NCBI GenBank assembly: GCA_040385105.1
Contig: JAZKHY010000072.1
Coordinates: 37,666-101,665, forward strand
Direction: 5' to 3'
Length of the DNA stretch: 64,000 bases
From: JACMQX01 sp040385105
GTDB lineage: Bacteria > Pseudomonadota > Gammaproteobacteria > Burkholderiales > Burkholderiaceae_C
Position 1 is the first letter of the stretch. Each line of letters begins with the position of its first letter. The notes under the pieces are model-generated. The model was given only the letters and a program-made list of their open reading frames with translations, searched no databases and had not been told where the DNA came from. Made by a program: the position numbers and the translations under genes. Positions 8,583-16,883 of this stretch are shown here, one piece after another.

Positions 8583-8978
8583 ATGATCTCGCGCAACTCC
8601 GACAAGCTCATCCCTGCCGTACCGAACGGCGCCCGCCACCTGACGCCCGAAAGCGTCCTGCAATCGGCTGAAGACGCCGTCGAATCGGCACGCGGTTTCA
8701 CCAACGATTCGCTGGACCGCGCCGGTGCCGCCATGCGGGACGTGCGGGCCAACCTCGGTTCATCCGCCGGGGAAATCTCGGCCCGCGCCCGTGAGCTGGC
8801 ACGCAGGGGCATCAGTGCGGCCTCGCATACCAGCGAACGCGCACACAAAACCCTCAACCAGTATGCCAACGTGACCGGCCGCTATGTGGCGGACCAGCCC
8901 GTCAAGTCAGTGCTGATTGCCGCAGCCGTGGGCGCCGCACTCGCCGCGCTGGTGATTGCTGCGCGCAACCGCGACTGA
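8583..8978 (+). CDS. YqjD/ElaB-like (DUF883-type) membrane-anchored protein
   Basis: A 131-residue protein with a long amphipathic, alanine-rich helical region and one C-terminal membrane helix (about 108-126: VLIAAAVGAALAALVIAA) followed by a short basic tail ARNRD. The preceding YVADQPVKSVL is typical of the ElaB/YqjD group, whose E. coli members are C-tail-anchored inner-membrane proteins that bind ribosomes in stationary phase. The start at 8583 follows the DUF1328 stop by 50 bases. It forms a run with the YqjE-like and YqjK-like genes downstream, as in enterobacterial yqjD-yqjE-yqjK. Function here is inferred from that order. Confidence 0.8.
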   Translation: MISRNSDKLIPAVPNGARHLTPESVLQSAEDAVESARGFTNDSLDRAGAAMRDVRANLGSSAGEISARARELARRGISAASHTSERAHKTLNQYANVTGRYVADQPVKSVLIAAAVGAALAALVIAARNRD

Positions 8979-9028
8979 CACGCAGGACACCCGGGCCCCC
9001 AAAGCAACAACAAGACACGGCAGCAACG

Positions 9029-9409
9029 ATGTCCTTTTTCCATCCCATCTTCTCGGTCGTCGTCAGGAAGCCTGACCTGGTGATCGAACACCTGGCGGGC
9101 TACGCAGCGCTGGCACAGGAAGAAGCCTCGGCCGCAGGAACACGAATGGCGGGGCGGATTGCCGCCTGGGCAGCCGTGCTCGTCTGTGGCTCGATGTTCC
9201 TCACCCTCGCAGGCGTGGCGGTGATGCTGGGCGTGGTGATGGACCGCTTCAACTGGGCGCTGGTGCTGGTGCCCGGCAGCATGCTGGCCATGGCCGCCAT
9301 CGCCGCGGGCATCGCGCGCCAGCCCCTGCCGCCCGGCAGTTTCTCTGAAATGAAAAAGCAGATCGATGCCGACGTGCAGGCCCTGCGCGTGGCAGGAGAG
9401 AACTCATGA
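9029..9409 (+). CDS. YqjE-like phage-holin-superfamily membrane protein
   Basis: A 126-residue protein with two central membrane helices (about 46-68 and 77-96) and charged ends, matching the YqjE / Phage_holin_3_6 family. Despite the family name this is a chromosomal housekeeping gene and no phage genes are near. It lies between the YqjD-like gene and the next ORF, whose ATG overlaps its TGA as ATGA, so these genes are probably co-translated. The biochemical role is unknown. Confidence 0.82.
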   Translation: MSFFHPIFSVVVRKPDLVIEHLAGYAALAQEEASAAGTRMAGRIAAWAAVLVCGSMFLTLAGVAVMLGVVMDRFNWALVLVPGSMLAMAAIAAGIARQPLPPGSFSEMKKQIDADVQALRVAGENS

Positions 9410-9915
9410 GCCGCGAACTGCCTGCCCGGCTGGGTGGTGCGGAGCGCCTTGCGCGCAGCCGCGCGGCGATCACGCAGGCATTCGACCGCGATGGCGATGC
9501 GCATGATTACGACGACCTTGGCGCGGAATGGGGCCAGGCCGCAGCCGACCCGAAAGCCACCAGGCCTTCCGGCAAGTCACGCAGCGGCTGGTGGCCGGTT
9601 GCCAAAAGCCTCACCAGCAGCTGGTGGCACCGTCACCCGCTCAACGCCATGTCGCACATGGCCAGGCCCGTCATCGAGACCTATGCGAAGCGCGAGCCGG
9701 CCAAGCTGCTGGGCGCTGCCGCCCTCGCGGGCGCGGTGCTGGTGGTGGTCAGGCCCTGGCGCCTCATCTCTGCAGGCGCGCTTCTGGCTGCCGTGCTGAG
9801 GCCTTCCGAGATTTCTGCTTTCGCGATGACGATGCTGTCGTCATTCAATGGAACACTGGACCTGGACAGGAGACAACGCGCGGCCGCGAAGGCAGGCGCG
9901 ATGCGGCCCGGGTAG
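9406..9915 (+). CDS. YqjK-position conserved protein
   Basis: A 169-residue protein whose start overlaps the preceding gene (ATGA). The N-terminal half is charged and polar with a tryptophan-rich patch (SGWWPVAKSLTSSWWHRHP). The C-terminal half has a hydrophobic segment (about 106-133) interrupted by VRPWR, which suggests one or two membrane passages. It occupies the yqjK position, but I see only weak resemblance to the enterobacterial protein, so the name is positional. Likely an inner-membrane accessory of the YqjD-YqjE set. Confidence 0.65.
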   Translation: MSRELPARLGGAERLARSRAAITQAFDRDGDAHDYDDLGAEWGQAAADPKATRPSGKSRSGWWPVAKSLTSSWWHRHPLNAMSHMARPVIETYAKREPAKLLGAAALAGAVLVVVRPWRLISAGALLAAVLRPSEISAFAMTMLSSFNGTLDLDRRQRAAAKAGAMRPG

Positions 9916-9935
9916 ATCAACGATTTTTTTGCAAA

Positions 9936-9962
9936 CCGGTGAGTGAGGGTGCGGTTCACCGG
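9936..9962 (+). terminator. Hairpin CCGGTGA...TCACCGG after the YqjD-like operon
   Basis: A perfect 7-base stem with a 13-base loop, followed by CAAGCTTTTTC. It lies 21 bases after the stop at 9915 and could end transcription before the BON lipoprotein gene. The long loop and the gap before the T run lower confidence. Confidence 0.4.
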
Positions 9963-10015
9963 CAAGCTTTTTCAACCCCTGCACCAACAATTTTTCTTAA
10001 CTTCAAGGATCCAAC

Positions 10016-10342
10016 ATGAAATACGCTCGCGCAATCGCCATCACCGCCCTGGCAGGCCTCACCGTCATCTCCGCCGGTCTCACCACTGGCTGCGCCGTTG
10101 CGCGCGACCAGCAGACTGTCGGCGCTTTCGTGGACGACGCTGCCATCACCACGGCCGTGAAGGCCAAGTTCGTGGAAGACCGCACTGTCGCCGCCAGCTC
10201 GATCAGCGTCGAAACGCTGAACGGCACGGTCCAGCTCTCCGGCTTTGCCAAGTCTGACGCCGAGAAGGCCCAGGCCGGCAATCTGGCACGCAGCGCCAAG
10301 GGTGTGCGTGAAGTGCGCAACAACATCGTTGTTCGCCCCTGA
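10016..10342 (+). CDS. BON-domain lipoprotein
   Basis: A 108-residue lipoprotein with a signal peptide ending in the lipobox LTTGC (lipidated Cys26) and one BON domain (about 39-108), a fold found in OsmY and related envelope proteins thought to bind membranes. The pattern ITTAVKAKF...VETLNGTVQLSG...VREVRNNIVV is standard for BON. A short AAGGATCC precedes the start. A second BON lipoprotein of the same plan is encoded at 11588-12025 on the opposite strand, and the metallopeptidase gene lies between them. Outer-membrane or periplasmic stress role is inferred. Confidence 0.87.
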   Translation: MKYARAIAITALAGLTVISAGLTTGCAVARDQQTVGAFVDDAAITTAVKAKFVEDRTVAASSISVETLNGTVQLSGFAKSDAEKAQAGNLARSAKGVREVRNNIVVRP

Positions 10343-10353
10343 TCGGCTATCCT

Positions 10354-10373
10354 CCCCGGCATGAAGGCCGGGG
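10354..10373. repeat. Hairpin CCCCGGC-N6-GCCGGGG
   Basis: A 7-base perfect inverted repeat 11 bases after the BON lipoprotein stop and 11 bases before the larger 40-base palindrome. It has no T run, so it may help protect the 3' end of the transcript rather than terminate. Confidence 0.4.
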
Positions 10374-10384
10374 ACTGGCCTGAC

Positions 10385-10427
10385 AAGGCAGGTGGCAGGG
10401 CGCGCGCGCCCTGCCACCTGCCTTTTT
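10385..10427 (+). terminator. 40-base perfect palindrome with T run: rho-independent terminator
   Basis: Bases 10385-10424 form a perfect 20-base inverted repeat with no mismatch (arm AAGGCAGGTGGCAGGGCGCG) and are followed by TTTTT through 10427. As RNA it would give a very stable stem with a minimal loop. It separates the BON lipoprotein gene from the metallopeptidase gene. Confidence 0.85.
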
Positions 10428-10457
10428 ACATCGTTGAACCAGGAAGCCGGCAGACCC

Positions 10458-11576
10458 ATGAGAGTTTTCAGCTGCAACCATTGCGGCCACACCATCTTTT
10501 TCGAGAATGTCCAGTGCCTCAACTGCGGGCATACGCTGGCCTTCCTGCCCGACCTGCTGGAGATGTCCGCCATCGAGCCGGCGGGTGATGGGGACAACAC
10601 GCTGTGGCGCCGCGCAGACGATGCCGCCGGTGCCGAATACCGCATGTGCCAGAACAGCACGCTCCAGCACGCCTGCAATTTTGCGGTCCGGGCGGACGAG
10701 CCTGACCTGCTGTGCGTGTCGTGCCGGCAAACGCGCCTGGCGCCTGACCTGTCCGTGCCGGCCAACCACGAGCACTGGGTCCGCATCGAGACCGCCAAGC
10801 GGCGCCTGTACTACACGCTGGCCAGGCTGGGGCTCACCCGGGACCATGCGCATGCGCTGATCTTTGAGTTCCTGGCAGACATGCCTGGTGCGCCGGCGGT
10901 GCTGACCGGCCACCAGAACGGCGTCATCACGCTGAACATTGCAGAAGCGGACGACGCGGAGCGTGCCCGCCGGCGCATTGAACTGCATGAGCCCTACCGC
11001 ACACTGCTCGGGCACCTGCGGCATGAGTCCGGCCACTATTTCTGGGACAGGCTCATCCTGCAGCAGGGCCGGACACAGGAGTTCAGCGAAATCTTTGGCG
11101 ACCACTCGCTGGACTACCGCCAGGCGCTGGCGGACTACTACGGCGCGGGCGGCGCGGGTACAGACTGGCAGGAAGAATTTGTGAGCGGCTATGCCACGGC
11201 CCACCCCTGGGAGGACTGGGCTGAAACCTGGGCGCACTACCTGCACATGGTGGACCTGCTGGAAACGGCTGCGTCCTACCGCACGAGCGTTACGGTGCCT
11301 GGCGATGGCGATGAACAGTCCTGCGTGATGGACCCGTTCGAGCAGTCCGATGCACAGTTTGACCAGCTGGTGGAGCAATGGACGCCGGTCACCTTGCTGC
11401 TCAACAGCCTGAACCGCAGCCTGGGCCAGGGCGATGCCTATCCGTTTGCGCTGACGCCCGGAGCGCTGCGCAAGCTGCGCTATGTGCATGACGTCATACG
11501 CAGTTCGGCCGGGTCTGCAGGCAGCCCGGCCGAAGAGGGAATGGAAGATTCGCAGGAGGCGGTCAGCCCCCCTTGA
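10458..11576 (+). CDS. Zinc-ribbon putative zinc metallopeptidase
   Basis: A 372-residue protein with an N-terminal zinc ribbon (Cys6, Cys9, Cys20, Cys23), a second cysteine group (Cys64, Cys73, Cys86, Cys89) and a gluzincin-like active-site motif HESGH (His189, Glu190, His193) in LRHESGHYFWDRL. A later WAETWAHYLHMVD segment could provide the third metal ligand. This matches the family of zinc-ribbon putative zinc peptidases of unknown substrate. No signal peptide is present, so it should be cytosolic. The ATG at 10458 is chosen because the first CxxC follows at once; an upstream in-frame start would lie in the terminator. The gene lies between the two BON lipoprotein genes. Confidence 0.82.
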   Translation: MRVFSCNHCGHTIFFENVQCLNCGHTLAFLPDLLEMSAIEPAGDGDNTLWRRADDAAGAEYRMCQNSTLQHACNFAVRADEPDLLCVSCRQTRLAPDLSVPANHEHWVRIETAKRRLYYTLARLGLTRDHAHALIFEFLADMPGAPAVLTGHQNGVITLNIAEADDAERARRRIELHEPYRTLLGHLRHESGHYFWDRLILQQGRTQEFSEIFGDHSLDYRQALADYYGAGGAGTDWQEEFVSGYATAHPWEDWAETWAHYLHMVDLLETAASYRTSVTVPGDGDEQSCVMDPFEQSDAQFDQLVEQWTPVTLLLNSLNRSLGQGDAYPFALTPGALRKLRYVHDVIRSSAGSAGSPAEEGMEDSQEAVSPP

Positions 11577-11587
11577 TGAGCAGCGTA

Positions 11588-12025
11588 TCAGCCCGCCTTG
11601 ACGGTGAGCTGGTTGTTGACGTTTGTCACACCCTTCACTGCCTTGGCCAGCTCGGTGGCGCGATCCTTCGCGGTGCTGCTCGGGGCCGGGCCCATCAGCG
11701 TCACGGCGCCGTCCTTGGTGTCGACGTTGATCTTGATGGCACTGAGGTCCGGGTCCTTGGCAAAGCTGGCATTGACCGATGCGGTGATGGCAGCGTCGTC
11801 AATTTTCTCGCCAATGGTGCTGGCCGTCTGCGCCGAAGATGCCTTGGCATCTGCCGCTGCATCCTTGACGTCAGCCTTGATCTCTGCTGCCTTTTCTTCG
11901 GTCTTGGCGATCGCCGTGTCCAGCTTCTGGCCGGCAGTCTTGTCATCGGTCTTGCTGCAGGCGCCCAGCGCGAACATCAGGGCGATGGCGGAGGCGATGG
12001 CGACGGGTTTGGAAATATGTTTCAT
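11588..12025 (-). CDS. BON-domain lipoprotein with helical linker
   Basis: A 145-residue lipoprotein with lipobox LGAC (Cys23), an alanine/lysine/aspartate-rich helical linker (about 30-72) and a C-terminal BON domain (about 74-143) containing IDDAAITASVNASF and VKGVTNVNNQLTV. The start is preceded by AAGGAGTG with 6 bases of spacing. It converges with the metallopeptidase gene 11 bases away. The linker may span periplasm or bind peptidoglycan, which is speculation. It resembles the BON protein at 10016-10342 in domain but not in linker. Confidence 0.87.
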   Translation of the reverse strand: MKHISKPVAIASAIALMFALGACSKTDDKTAGQKLDTAIAKTEEKAAEIKADVKDAAADAKASSAQTASTIGEKIDDAAITASVNASFAKDPDLSAIKINVDTKDGAVTLMGPAPSSTAKDRATELAKAVKGVTNVNNQLTVKAG

Positions 12026-12100
12026 GGTTCACTCCTTGGATTGGATTTAGGTGGTTAAACGGTATTGAAGGGTGGGATTCGCCCTGACCTGGCCGGCAGG

Positions 12101-12247
12101 TCACGCCTTGACGGGGCTGTCCTCGGGCTTGTCGGGCTCGACCGGATCCTTGACCGGGATAGGGGGCTCATGCGGCGGTGCCCGCACAGGGACCGCCACA
12201 TCAGGATCGTCCGGCGCCGGGGTTCCCGGCCCGCCATGTGAAGCCAT
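12101..12247 (-). CDS. 48-residue proline-rich mini-protein downstream of csbD
   Basis: An ATG-to-TGA frame of 48 codons starting 3 bases after the CsbD stop. The product is rich in Pro and Asp (segments PGTPAPDDPD, RAPPHEPPIPVKDPV and EPDKPEDSPVKA) with no signal or membrane helix and should be disordered. Tight spacing to the csbD-like gene suggests translational coupling; no separate strong ribosome-binding site is visible. Similar short proline-rich proteins occur beside stress genes in Burkholderiales, but I cannot assign a family. It could be non-coding; the evidence is position, bias and a clean reading frame. Confidence 0.5.
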   Translation of the reverse strand: MASHGGPGTPAPDDPDVAVPVRAPPHEPPIPVKDPVEPDKPEDSPVKA

Positions 12248-12250
12248 GGC

Positions 12251-12448
12251 TCAGATCTTGTCGACGATCTTCTGCGCTGCGTCCTTGACGCTTTCGCGCG
12301 CGTCGCCCACACTGGATTGCACCTTGCCGGAGGCCTGGTCCACAAGGCCCTCGCCTTCCAGCTTTTCGTTGCCAACGGCCTTGCCGGCAACTTCCTTGAC
12401 CTTGCCTTTGGCCTGGTCGACCCTGCCCTTGATTTGATCCTTGTTCAT
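12251..12448 (-). CDS. CsbD-like general stress protein
   Basis: A 65-residue hydrophilic protein with the CsbD signature at its N terminus (MNKDQIKGRVDQAKGKVKEV) and a second GKVQSSVGDA repeat. The family is induced by general stress in many bacteria; the molecular role is unknown. The ATG at 12448 is preceded by GAAGCAG. The upstream in-frame extension to 12562 is rejected because the CsbD motif begins exactly at this methionine. It is followed at once by the proline-rich mini-ORF and then the BON lipoprotein, all on the minus strand. Confidence 0.9.
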   Translation of the reverse strand: MNKDQIKGRVDQAKGKVKEVAGKAVGNEKLEGEGLVDQASGKVQSSVGDARESVKDAAQKIVDKI

Positions 12449-12584
12449 GCTGCTTCCTTCGGGTAGTTGATGGATAGCCGGTGCTGACACCGGACGTGCA
12501 ACTACTTTAGGACGGGCCGCAGACGGGGCTTGTGGGAATGCACGGAAGCTGGTGTAGGACAAGAGCCGCGCCGCGCACGCGGCA

Positions 12585-15113
12585 CTACATTCCGTTTCCT
12601 TCTGCGTCCGCGCCTGCAGCAGTGCGCCCTTCCCCGGCCTCGTCGAGAATGCGCTCGAGCCGCGCGGCCAGCGTCTCGGTGGTCAGCTGCTCGCGGAAAC
12701 GCTCGACCATGAGCGGCAATGACATCGGGCTGGGGTGCTCCAACACCACCATCTCCAGCGTCCTGCGCCGGATCACCTGCAGCGAGGCCTCCAGCCGCGC
12801 AATGTCCAGTTCCTGGCTCAGCACCTCGCGCTCGGCCTGGCCGAGCAGCAGGTTGCCACTGTCGTACTTGCGGAATACCTCGAAGAACAGGCCGCTGGAA
12901 GCCTGCAGCTGTTTCGTGCTTTTGGGCTGGCCCGGGTAGCCGGTAAACACCAGGCCTGCAACACGCGCGATCTCGCGGAAGCGCCGCTGCGCCAGCTCAC
13001 TGGAGTTGAGCGAGGCCAGCACATCGGCCAGCAGACCGTCGGCCGAAAACACCCGCTTGTCCTGCACAGGCAAGAGGTCAAAGGCCTGCGGTGCCATCAG
13101 CTCGAAGCCGTAGTCATTGACGGACAGGCTGAAGGTGTTGGGCTTGTCCCTGGCCAGGCGCCAGGCCAGCAGGCTGGCAAGGCCCAGGTGGACATGGCGG
13201 CCGGCGAACGGGTAGATGTAGAGGTGATGGCCCTCGCGCGAGCGGTAGGTTTCCACCAGCAGGGTCTTCGGCGTGGGAATGCGCGACAGCCGCGCCTGCA
13301 TTTCAAGCATCGGGCGTGCAGCTTCAAGCTCGGGCTCCCGAAAGTCGCCGCGCGCCGCGAGCTGCATGAGCTCCAGCACCGCATCGCCCATCTCGGGTGA
13401 CAACGCCATCTTGCTTCCTTGCCAGGTGGGCACCGTGCCTTTCTTCCTTGTGGACTTGCGCACATAGGCAGCCATGTCCTGCACCCGTATGAACTCAAGC
13501 AGGCGCCCGGCAAAGAAAAAGCAGTCGCCCTTGCGCAGGCGCGAGATGAAGCCCTCTTCCATGGTACCGATGCGCGCACCGCTCAGGTACTTCACCTGGA
13601 CCGAGGCATCGCTCACGATGGTACCGATGGACAGGCGGTGGCGCCTTGCGATGCCCCGGTCGGGCACGCGGTAGATGCCTTTTGCGTCGGTCTTGACGCG
13701 GTGGTAGTCAGGGTAGGCCGTGAGGCTTTCGCCGCCGCGTTCGCAGAAAGCCAATGCCCAGTTGAACTCAGTGCGCGTGAGCTTGCGGTACGCCCAGGCG
13801 GACCTGACTTCCGCATACAGCGCTGCGGCCCTGAAGCCCCCACCGAGCGCCACGGTCACGATGTGCTGCACCAGCACGTCAAGCGGCCTGTCGGGCGACT
13901 CGCGCTTTTCCACATTGCCGGCATAGGCGGCGCGGCGTACCGCAGCGGCCTCGATGATCTCCATCGTATTGGTAGGCACCAGCGTGAGGCGGCTGGCCCG
14001 GCCCGGCGCATGGCCGCTGCGGCCGGCGCGCTGCACGATGCGGGCGACGCCCTTGGCGGAGCCGATCTGCAGCACCCGCTCAACCGGCAGGAAGTCCACA
14101 CCCAGGTCCAGTGACGAGGTGGCCACCACGGCACGCAGCGTGCCGTCCTTCAGGCCGCGCTCCACCCACTCGCGTACCTCGCGGTCCAGCGAGCCGTGGT
14201 GCAAGGCGATCTGGCCGGCCCAATCCGGCCTGGCCTCCAGCAGCAGCTGGTACCAGATCTCGGCCTGCGAGCGCACATTGGTGAAGACCAGCGTGGTACC
14301 GGACCCGGCGATCTCGTCAATCACCGGCTGCTGCATGCGCGCACCCAGGTGGCCGGCCCAGGAATACCGGCCAGGGTCGGGCGGGATGAGCGTGTCGATG
14401 ACGAGCGTCTTGTCGATGCGGCCGCGCACCAGCACCGGTGGCATGTCCTTGCGGCCCTTGCCGCACAGCGTGTCCATGGCTTCCTGCAGGTTGCCAAGGG
14501 TTGCGCTCAGGCCCCAGACGACCAGCTGCGGGTTGATCCTGCGCAGCCGGGCCAGCGCCAGCTGCACCTGCACGCCGCGCTTGCTGCCGATGAGTTCATG
14601 CCATTCGTCAACCACGACATACTGCACCGCCGCGAGTTCCTGCGGCGCGTTCTCGCGCGACAGCATGAGGCTCAGCGATTCGGGCGTGGTCACCAGCGCC
14701 GACGGAAAGCGCCTGTCCTGGCGCGCGCGTTCAGCGCTGGTGGTGTCGCCCGTGCGCTGGCCGATGGACCAGCCGGGCAGAAGCGCCTGCAGCGGTTCGC
14801 GCAATGCCAGGGTGGTGTCCGAGGCAAGGGCCCGCATGGGCGTAAGCCACAGGGCGGTGAGCGGCGCGGACCTCGGCTTTGCGCCGGGGGCCGGCATGCC
14901 GACGGTGCGCCCTGCGGCCAGCTGGTGCTGCAGGATGCCGAGCCAGACGGCATAGGTCTTGCCGGAGCCTGTGGTCGCATGGAGCAGGCCGCTGCGGCCC
15001 AGGGCCACCGCTGCCCATACCTCCTGCTGGAACGCGAAGGGCGCCCAGCCGCGCGCAGCCAGCCACTGCACAACGGCTTTGTGTTCATGGGCAGGGTCGG
15101 TGGCCAGGGGCAT
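12585..15113 (-). CDS. Ligase-associated DEXH-box DNA helicase (Lhr-like)
   Basis: ATP-dependent superfamily 2 helicase of the Lhr core type that belongs to a DNA-repair set with an ATP-dependent ligase and a metallo-beta-lactamase exonuclease. The 842-residue product has Walker A ATTGSGKT (46-53), DEWH box in VVVDEWHELIG, motif III GLSATLG and motif VI QRAGRSGH, then the winged-helix and Lhr-type C-terminal region. The ATG at 15113 is preferred to one 12 codons upstream (15149) because the added codons (CGT CAA ACA ATT) are unlike this genome and look like promoter sequence. The usual partners are at 25482-28279, so the set is split by about 12 kb. It is divergent from the SulP gene. Confidence 0.88.
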   Translation of the reverse strand: MPLATDPAHEHKAVVQWLAARGWAPFAFQQEVWAAVALGRSGLLHATTGSGKTYAVWLGILQHQLAAGRTVGMPAPGAKPRSAPLTALWLTPMRALASDTTLALREPLQALLPGWSIGQRTGDTTSAERARQDRRFPSALVTTPESLSLMLSRENAPQELAAVQYVVVDEWHELIGSKRGVQVQLALARLRRINPQLVVWGLSATLGNLQEAMDTLCGKGRKDMPPVLVRGRIDKTLVIDTLIPPDPGRYSWAGHLGARMQQPVIDEIAGSGTTLVFTNVRSQAEIWYQLLLEARPDWAGQIALHHGSLDREVREWVERGLKDGTLRAVVATSSLDLGVDFLPVERVLQIGSAKGVARIVQRAGRSGHAPGRASRLTLVPTNTMEIIEAAAVRRAAYAGNVEKRESPDRPLDVLVQHIVTVALGGGFRAAALYAEVRSAWAYRKLTRTEFNWALAFCERGGESLTAYPDYHRVKTDAKGIYRVPDRGIARRHRLSIGTIVSDASVQVKYLSGARIGTMEEGFISRLRKGDCFFFAGRLLEFIRVQDMAAYVRKSTRKKGTVPTWQGSKMALSPEMGDAVLELMQLAARGDFREPELEAARPMLEMQARLSRIPTPKTLLVETYRSREGHHLYIYPFAGRHVHLGLASLLAWRLARDKPNTFSLSVNDYGFELMAPQAFDLLPVQDKRVFSADGLLADVLASLNSSELAQRRFREIARVAGLVFTGYPGQPKSTKQLQASSGLFFEVFRKYDSGNLLLGQAEREVLSQELDIARLEASLQVIRRRTLEMVVLEHPSPMSLPLMVERFREQLTTETLAARLERILDEAGEGRTAAGADAEGNGM

Positions 15114-15212
15114 GGCAGTCAACGCATGGATAATTGTTTGACGGAACATTGTGAAGGCATCACGCGGCACCTGCGCTGAGGCAAGCCCAATGCCCCCTTT
15201 CAACCGGCCCTC

Positions 15213-16880
15213 ATGAACAAGCTCCAGCACTGGCTCCCCTTTCTCCGCTGGCCCCGGCCCGATGCAGCGTTGCTGCGGGGTGAAGCAGGTGCTGCCCTGA
15301 CGGTCGCGCTGGTCATGATCCCGCAGTCGGTTGCCTATGCGGGCCTGGCAGGCATGCCCCTGATCACAGGCCTGTATGCGACTTTCCTGCCGATGCTGGT
15401 CGCGGTGATGTTCAGCGGCTCGACCCGCCTGTCGGTCGGCCCTTCGGCGCTCACCTCGGTGCTGGTGGGTGCATCGCTGCTGGGCATGGCGGAGCCGGCC
15501 AGCGCACAGTGGGTGTCGCTGGCGGTTTGGCTGGCCATCCTGTCGGGCGGCATCCAGCTGGCGCTGGGGGCCAGCGGTGCGTCCTGGGTGCTCAACCTCG
15601 TGAGTTCTCCGGTGCTCTCGGGCTTCAGCCAGGCTGCGGCCCTGCTGATCATCGCCTCGCAGGTACCGGCGCTCATTGGCCTGAAAGGCCCGCTGTCCAG
15701 CCTGGCCGGCGCCCCGGTGTTTGACCTGGCGGCGCTCGGCTTCGGCATCACCAGCCTGGTTCTGTTCGTCGCCGGCAAGCGTTTCCTGCCGCGTGTGCCG
15801 ATGGTGCTCGTCGTGCTGGTCGCAGCCGGTGTCCTGAGCTGGTACACCGGCTACTCGGCGCACGGCGCCGTCATCGGCGCGTTGCCGGTGGGCCTGCCAA
15901 TGCCCTACCTGCCGGCGCTGCCCGGCTGGGATACCGGCACTGCGCTGATTGCCCCGGCGCTGGTGATCGCGCTGGTCAGCTCGATGGAAATGGCGTCCAG
16001 CGCCAAGATTGAAAGCCAGCGCGACGGCAAGCGCTGGGATGCCAGCCAGGACCTCATCGGGCAGGGCATGGGCAAGCTCGCTTCGGCGCTCTCCGGCAGC
16101 TTTCCGACCAGTACCTCGTTCTCGCGCTCGGCGATCACGCTGTATGCGGGCGCAAGGACCGGGTGGGCCACGGTGGCGGCAACGGTTTTTGTGCTCATCG
16201 TGCTGCTGTTCCTCACGCCCTTCCTGTCGCATGTGCCGCGCGCGGTGCTGTCGGCCGTGGTGGTGGCGGCCGTGGCCAGCCTGTTCAAGCCGGCCATCCT
16301 GATGCGGCTGTGGCGCATTGACCGCGTCGAGGCCGTCACTGCGTTCGTAACCTTCGGTGTCACGCTGCTGTCGGCACCACGCATTTACTGGGGCGTGATC
16401 ACCGGCGTGCTGCTGGGGCTGGCGCATTTCCTCTACCACCGGCTGCACCCGCGCATCATCGAGGTGGGCCTGCACCCGGATGGCAGCCTGCGTGACCGCC
16501 ACCTGTGGAAGCTGCCGCCTCTGGCGCCCGGGCTCTACGCATTGCGGATGGACGCCGAGCTTGATTTCGCGTCGGCCAGCGCGCTGGAACGTGCCATCGT
16601 CGAGCACCTGGCCGCGCACCCGGATGTGCACCATGTCTGCCTGTTTGCCCAACCCATCAACCGCATTGATGCGACCGGCGTCGAGGCGTTCAACCAGGTT
16701 CACGCCATGCTGCAGGAGCGCGGCATCACGCTGCACATCAGCGGCATCAAGCTGCCGGTGGAAAAGGTGCTGAGGCGCTCCGGCGCGCTGGCGGACGGGC
16801 CCCTGCTGCAGATGTACCGTACCGACGCCGATGCGCTGGTGGCGTTCAGCCGGTTCAGCGCCGGAAGCGGCGGCACCTGA
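15213..16880 (+). CDS. SulP family inorganic anion transporter
   Basis: Inner-membrane secondary transporter for sulfate, bicarbonate or a related anion. The 555-residue product has about 11-12 membrane helices; the first hydrophobic block contains MIPQSVAYAGLAGMP, the family signature region. A C-terminal cytosolic STAS domain (about 445-545) is present, with RIDATGVEAFN around the position phosphorylated in anti-sigma antagonists. No carbonic anhydrase or sulfur gene is adjacent, so the substrate cannot be named. It is divergent from the helicase with a 99-base gap. Confidence 0.9.
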   Translation: MNKLQHWLPFLRWPRPDAALLRGEAGAALTVALVMIPQSVAYAGLAGMPLITGLYATFLPMLVAVMFSGSTRLSVGPSALTSVLVGASLLGMAEPASAQWVSLAVWLAILSGGIQLALGASGASWVLNLVSSPVLSGFSQAAALLIIASQVPALIGLKGPLSSLAGAPVFDLAALGFGITSLVLFVAGKRFLPRVPMVLVVLVAAGVLSWYTGYSAHGAVIGALPVGLPMPYLPALPGWDTGTALIAPALVIALVSSMEMASSAKIESQRDGKRWDASQDLIGQGMGKLASALSGSFPTSTSFSRSAITLYAGARTGWATVAATVFVLIVLLFLTPFLSHVPRAVLSAVVVAAVASLFKPAILMRLWRIDRVEAVTAFVTFGVTLLSAPRIYWGVITGVLLGLAHFLYHRLHPRIIEVGLHPDGSLRDRHLWKLPPLAPGLYALRMDAELDFASASALERAIVEHLAAHPDVHHVCLFAQPINRIDATGVEAFNQVHAMLQERGITLHISGIKLPVEKVLRRSGALADGPLLQMYRTDADALVAFSRFSAGSGGT

Positions 16881-16883
16881 CCA

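Noticed and set aside
9029..9409. Prophage, because of a holin-superfamily match
   Set aside because: No other phage gene is near, and the order matches chromosomal yqjD-yqjE-yqjK.
15150..16736. 500-codon N-terminal extension of the helicase frame
   Set aside because: It runs antisense through the SulP gene and has no helicase motif; the real protein begins at 15113 or 15149.
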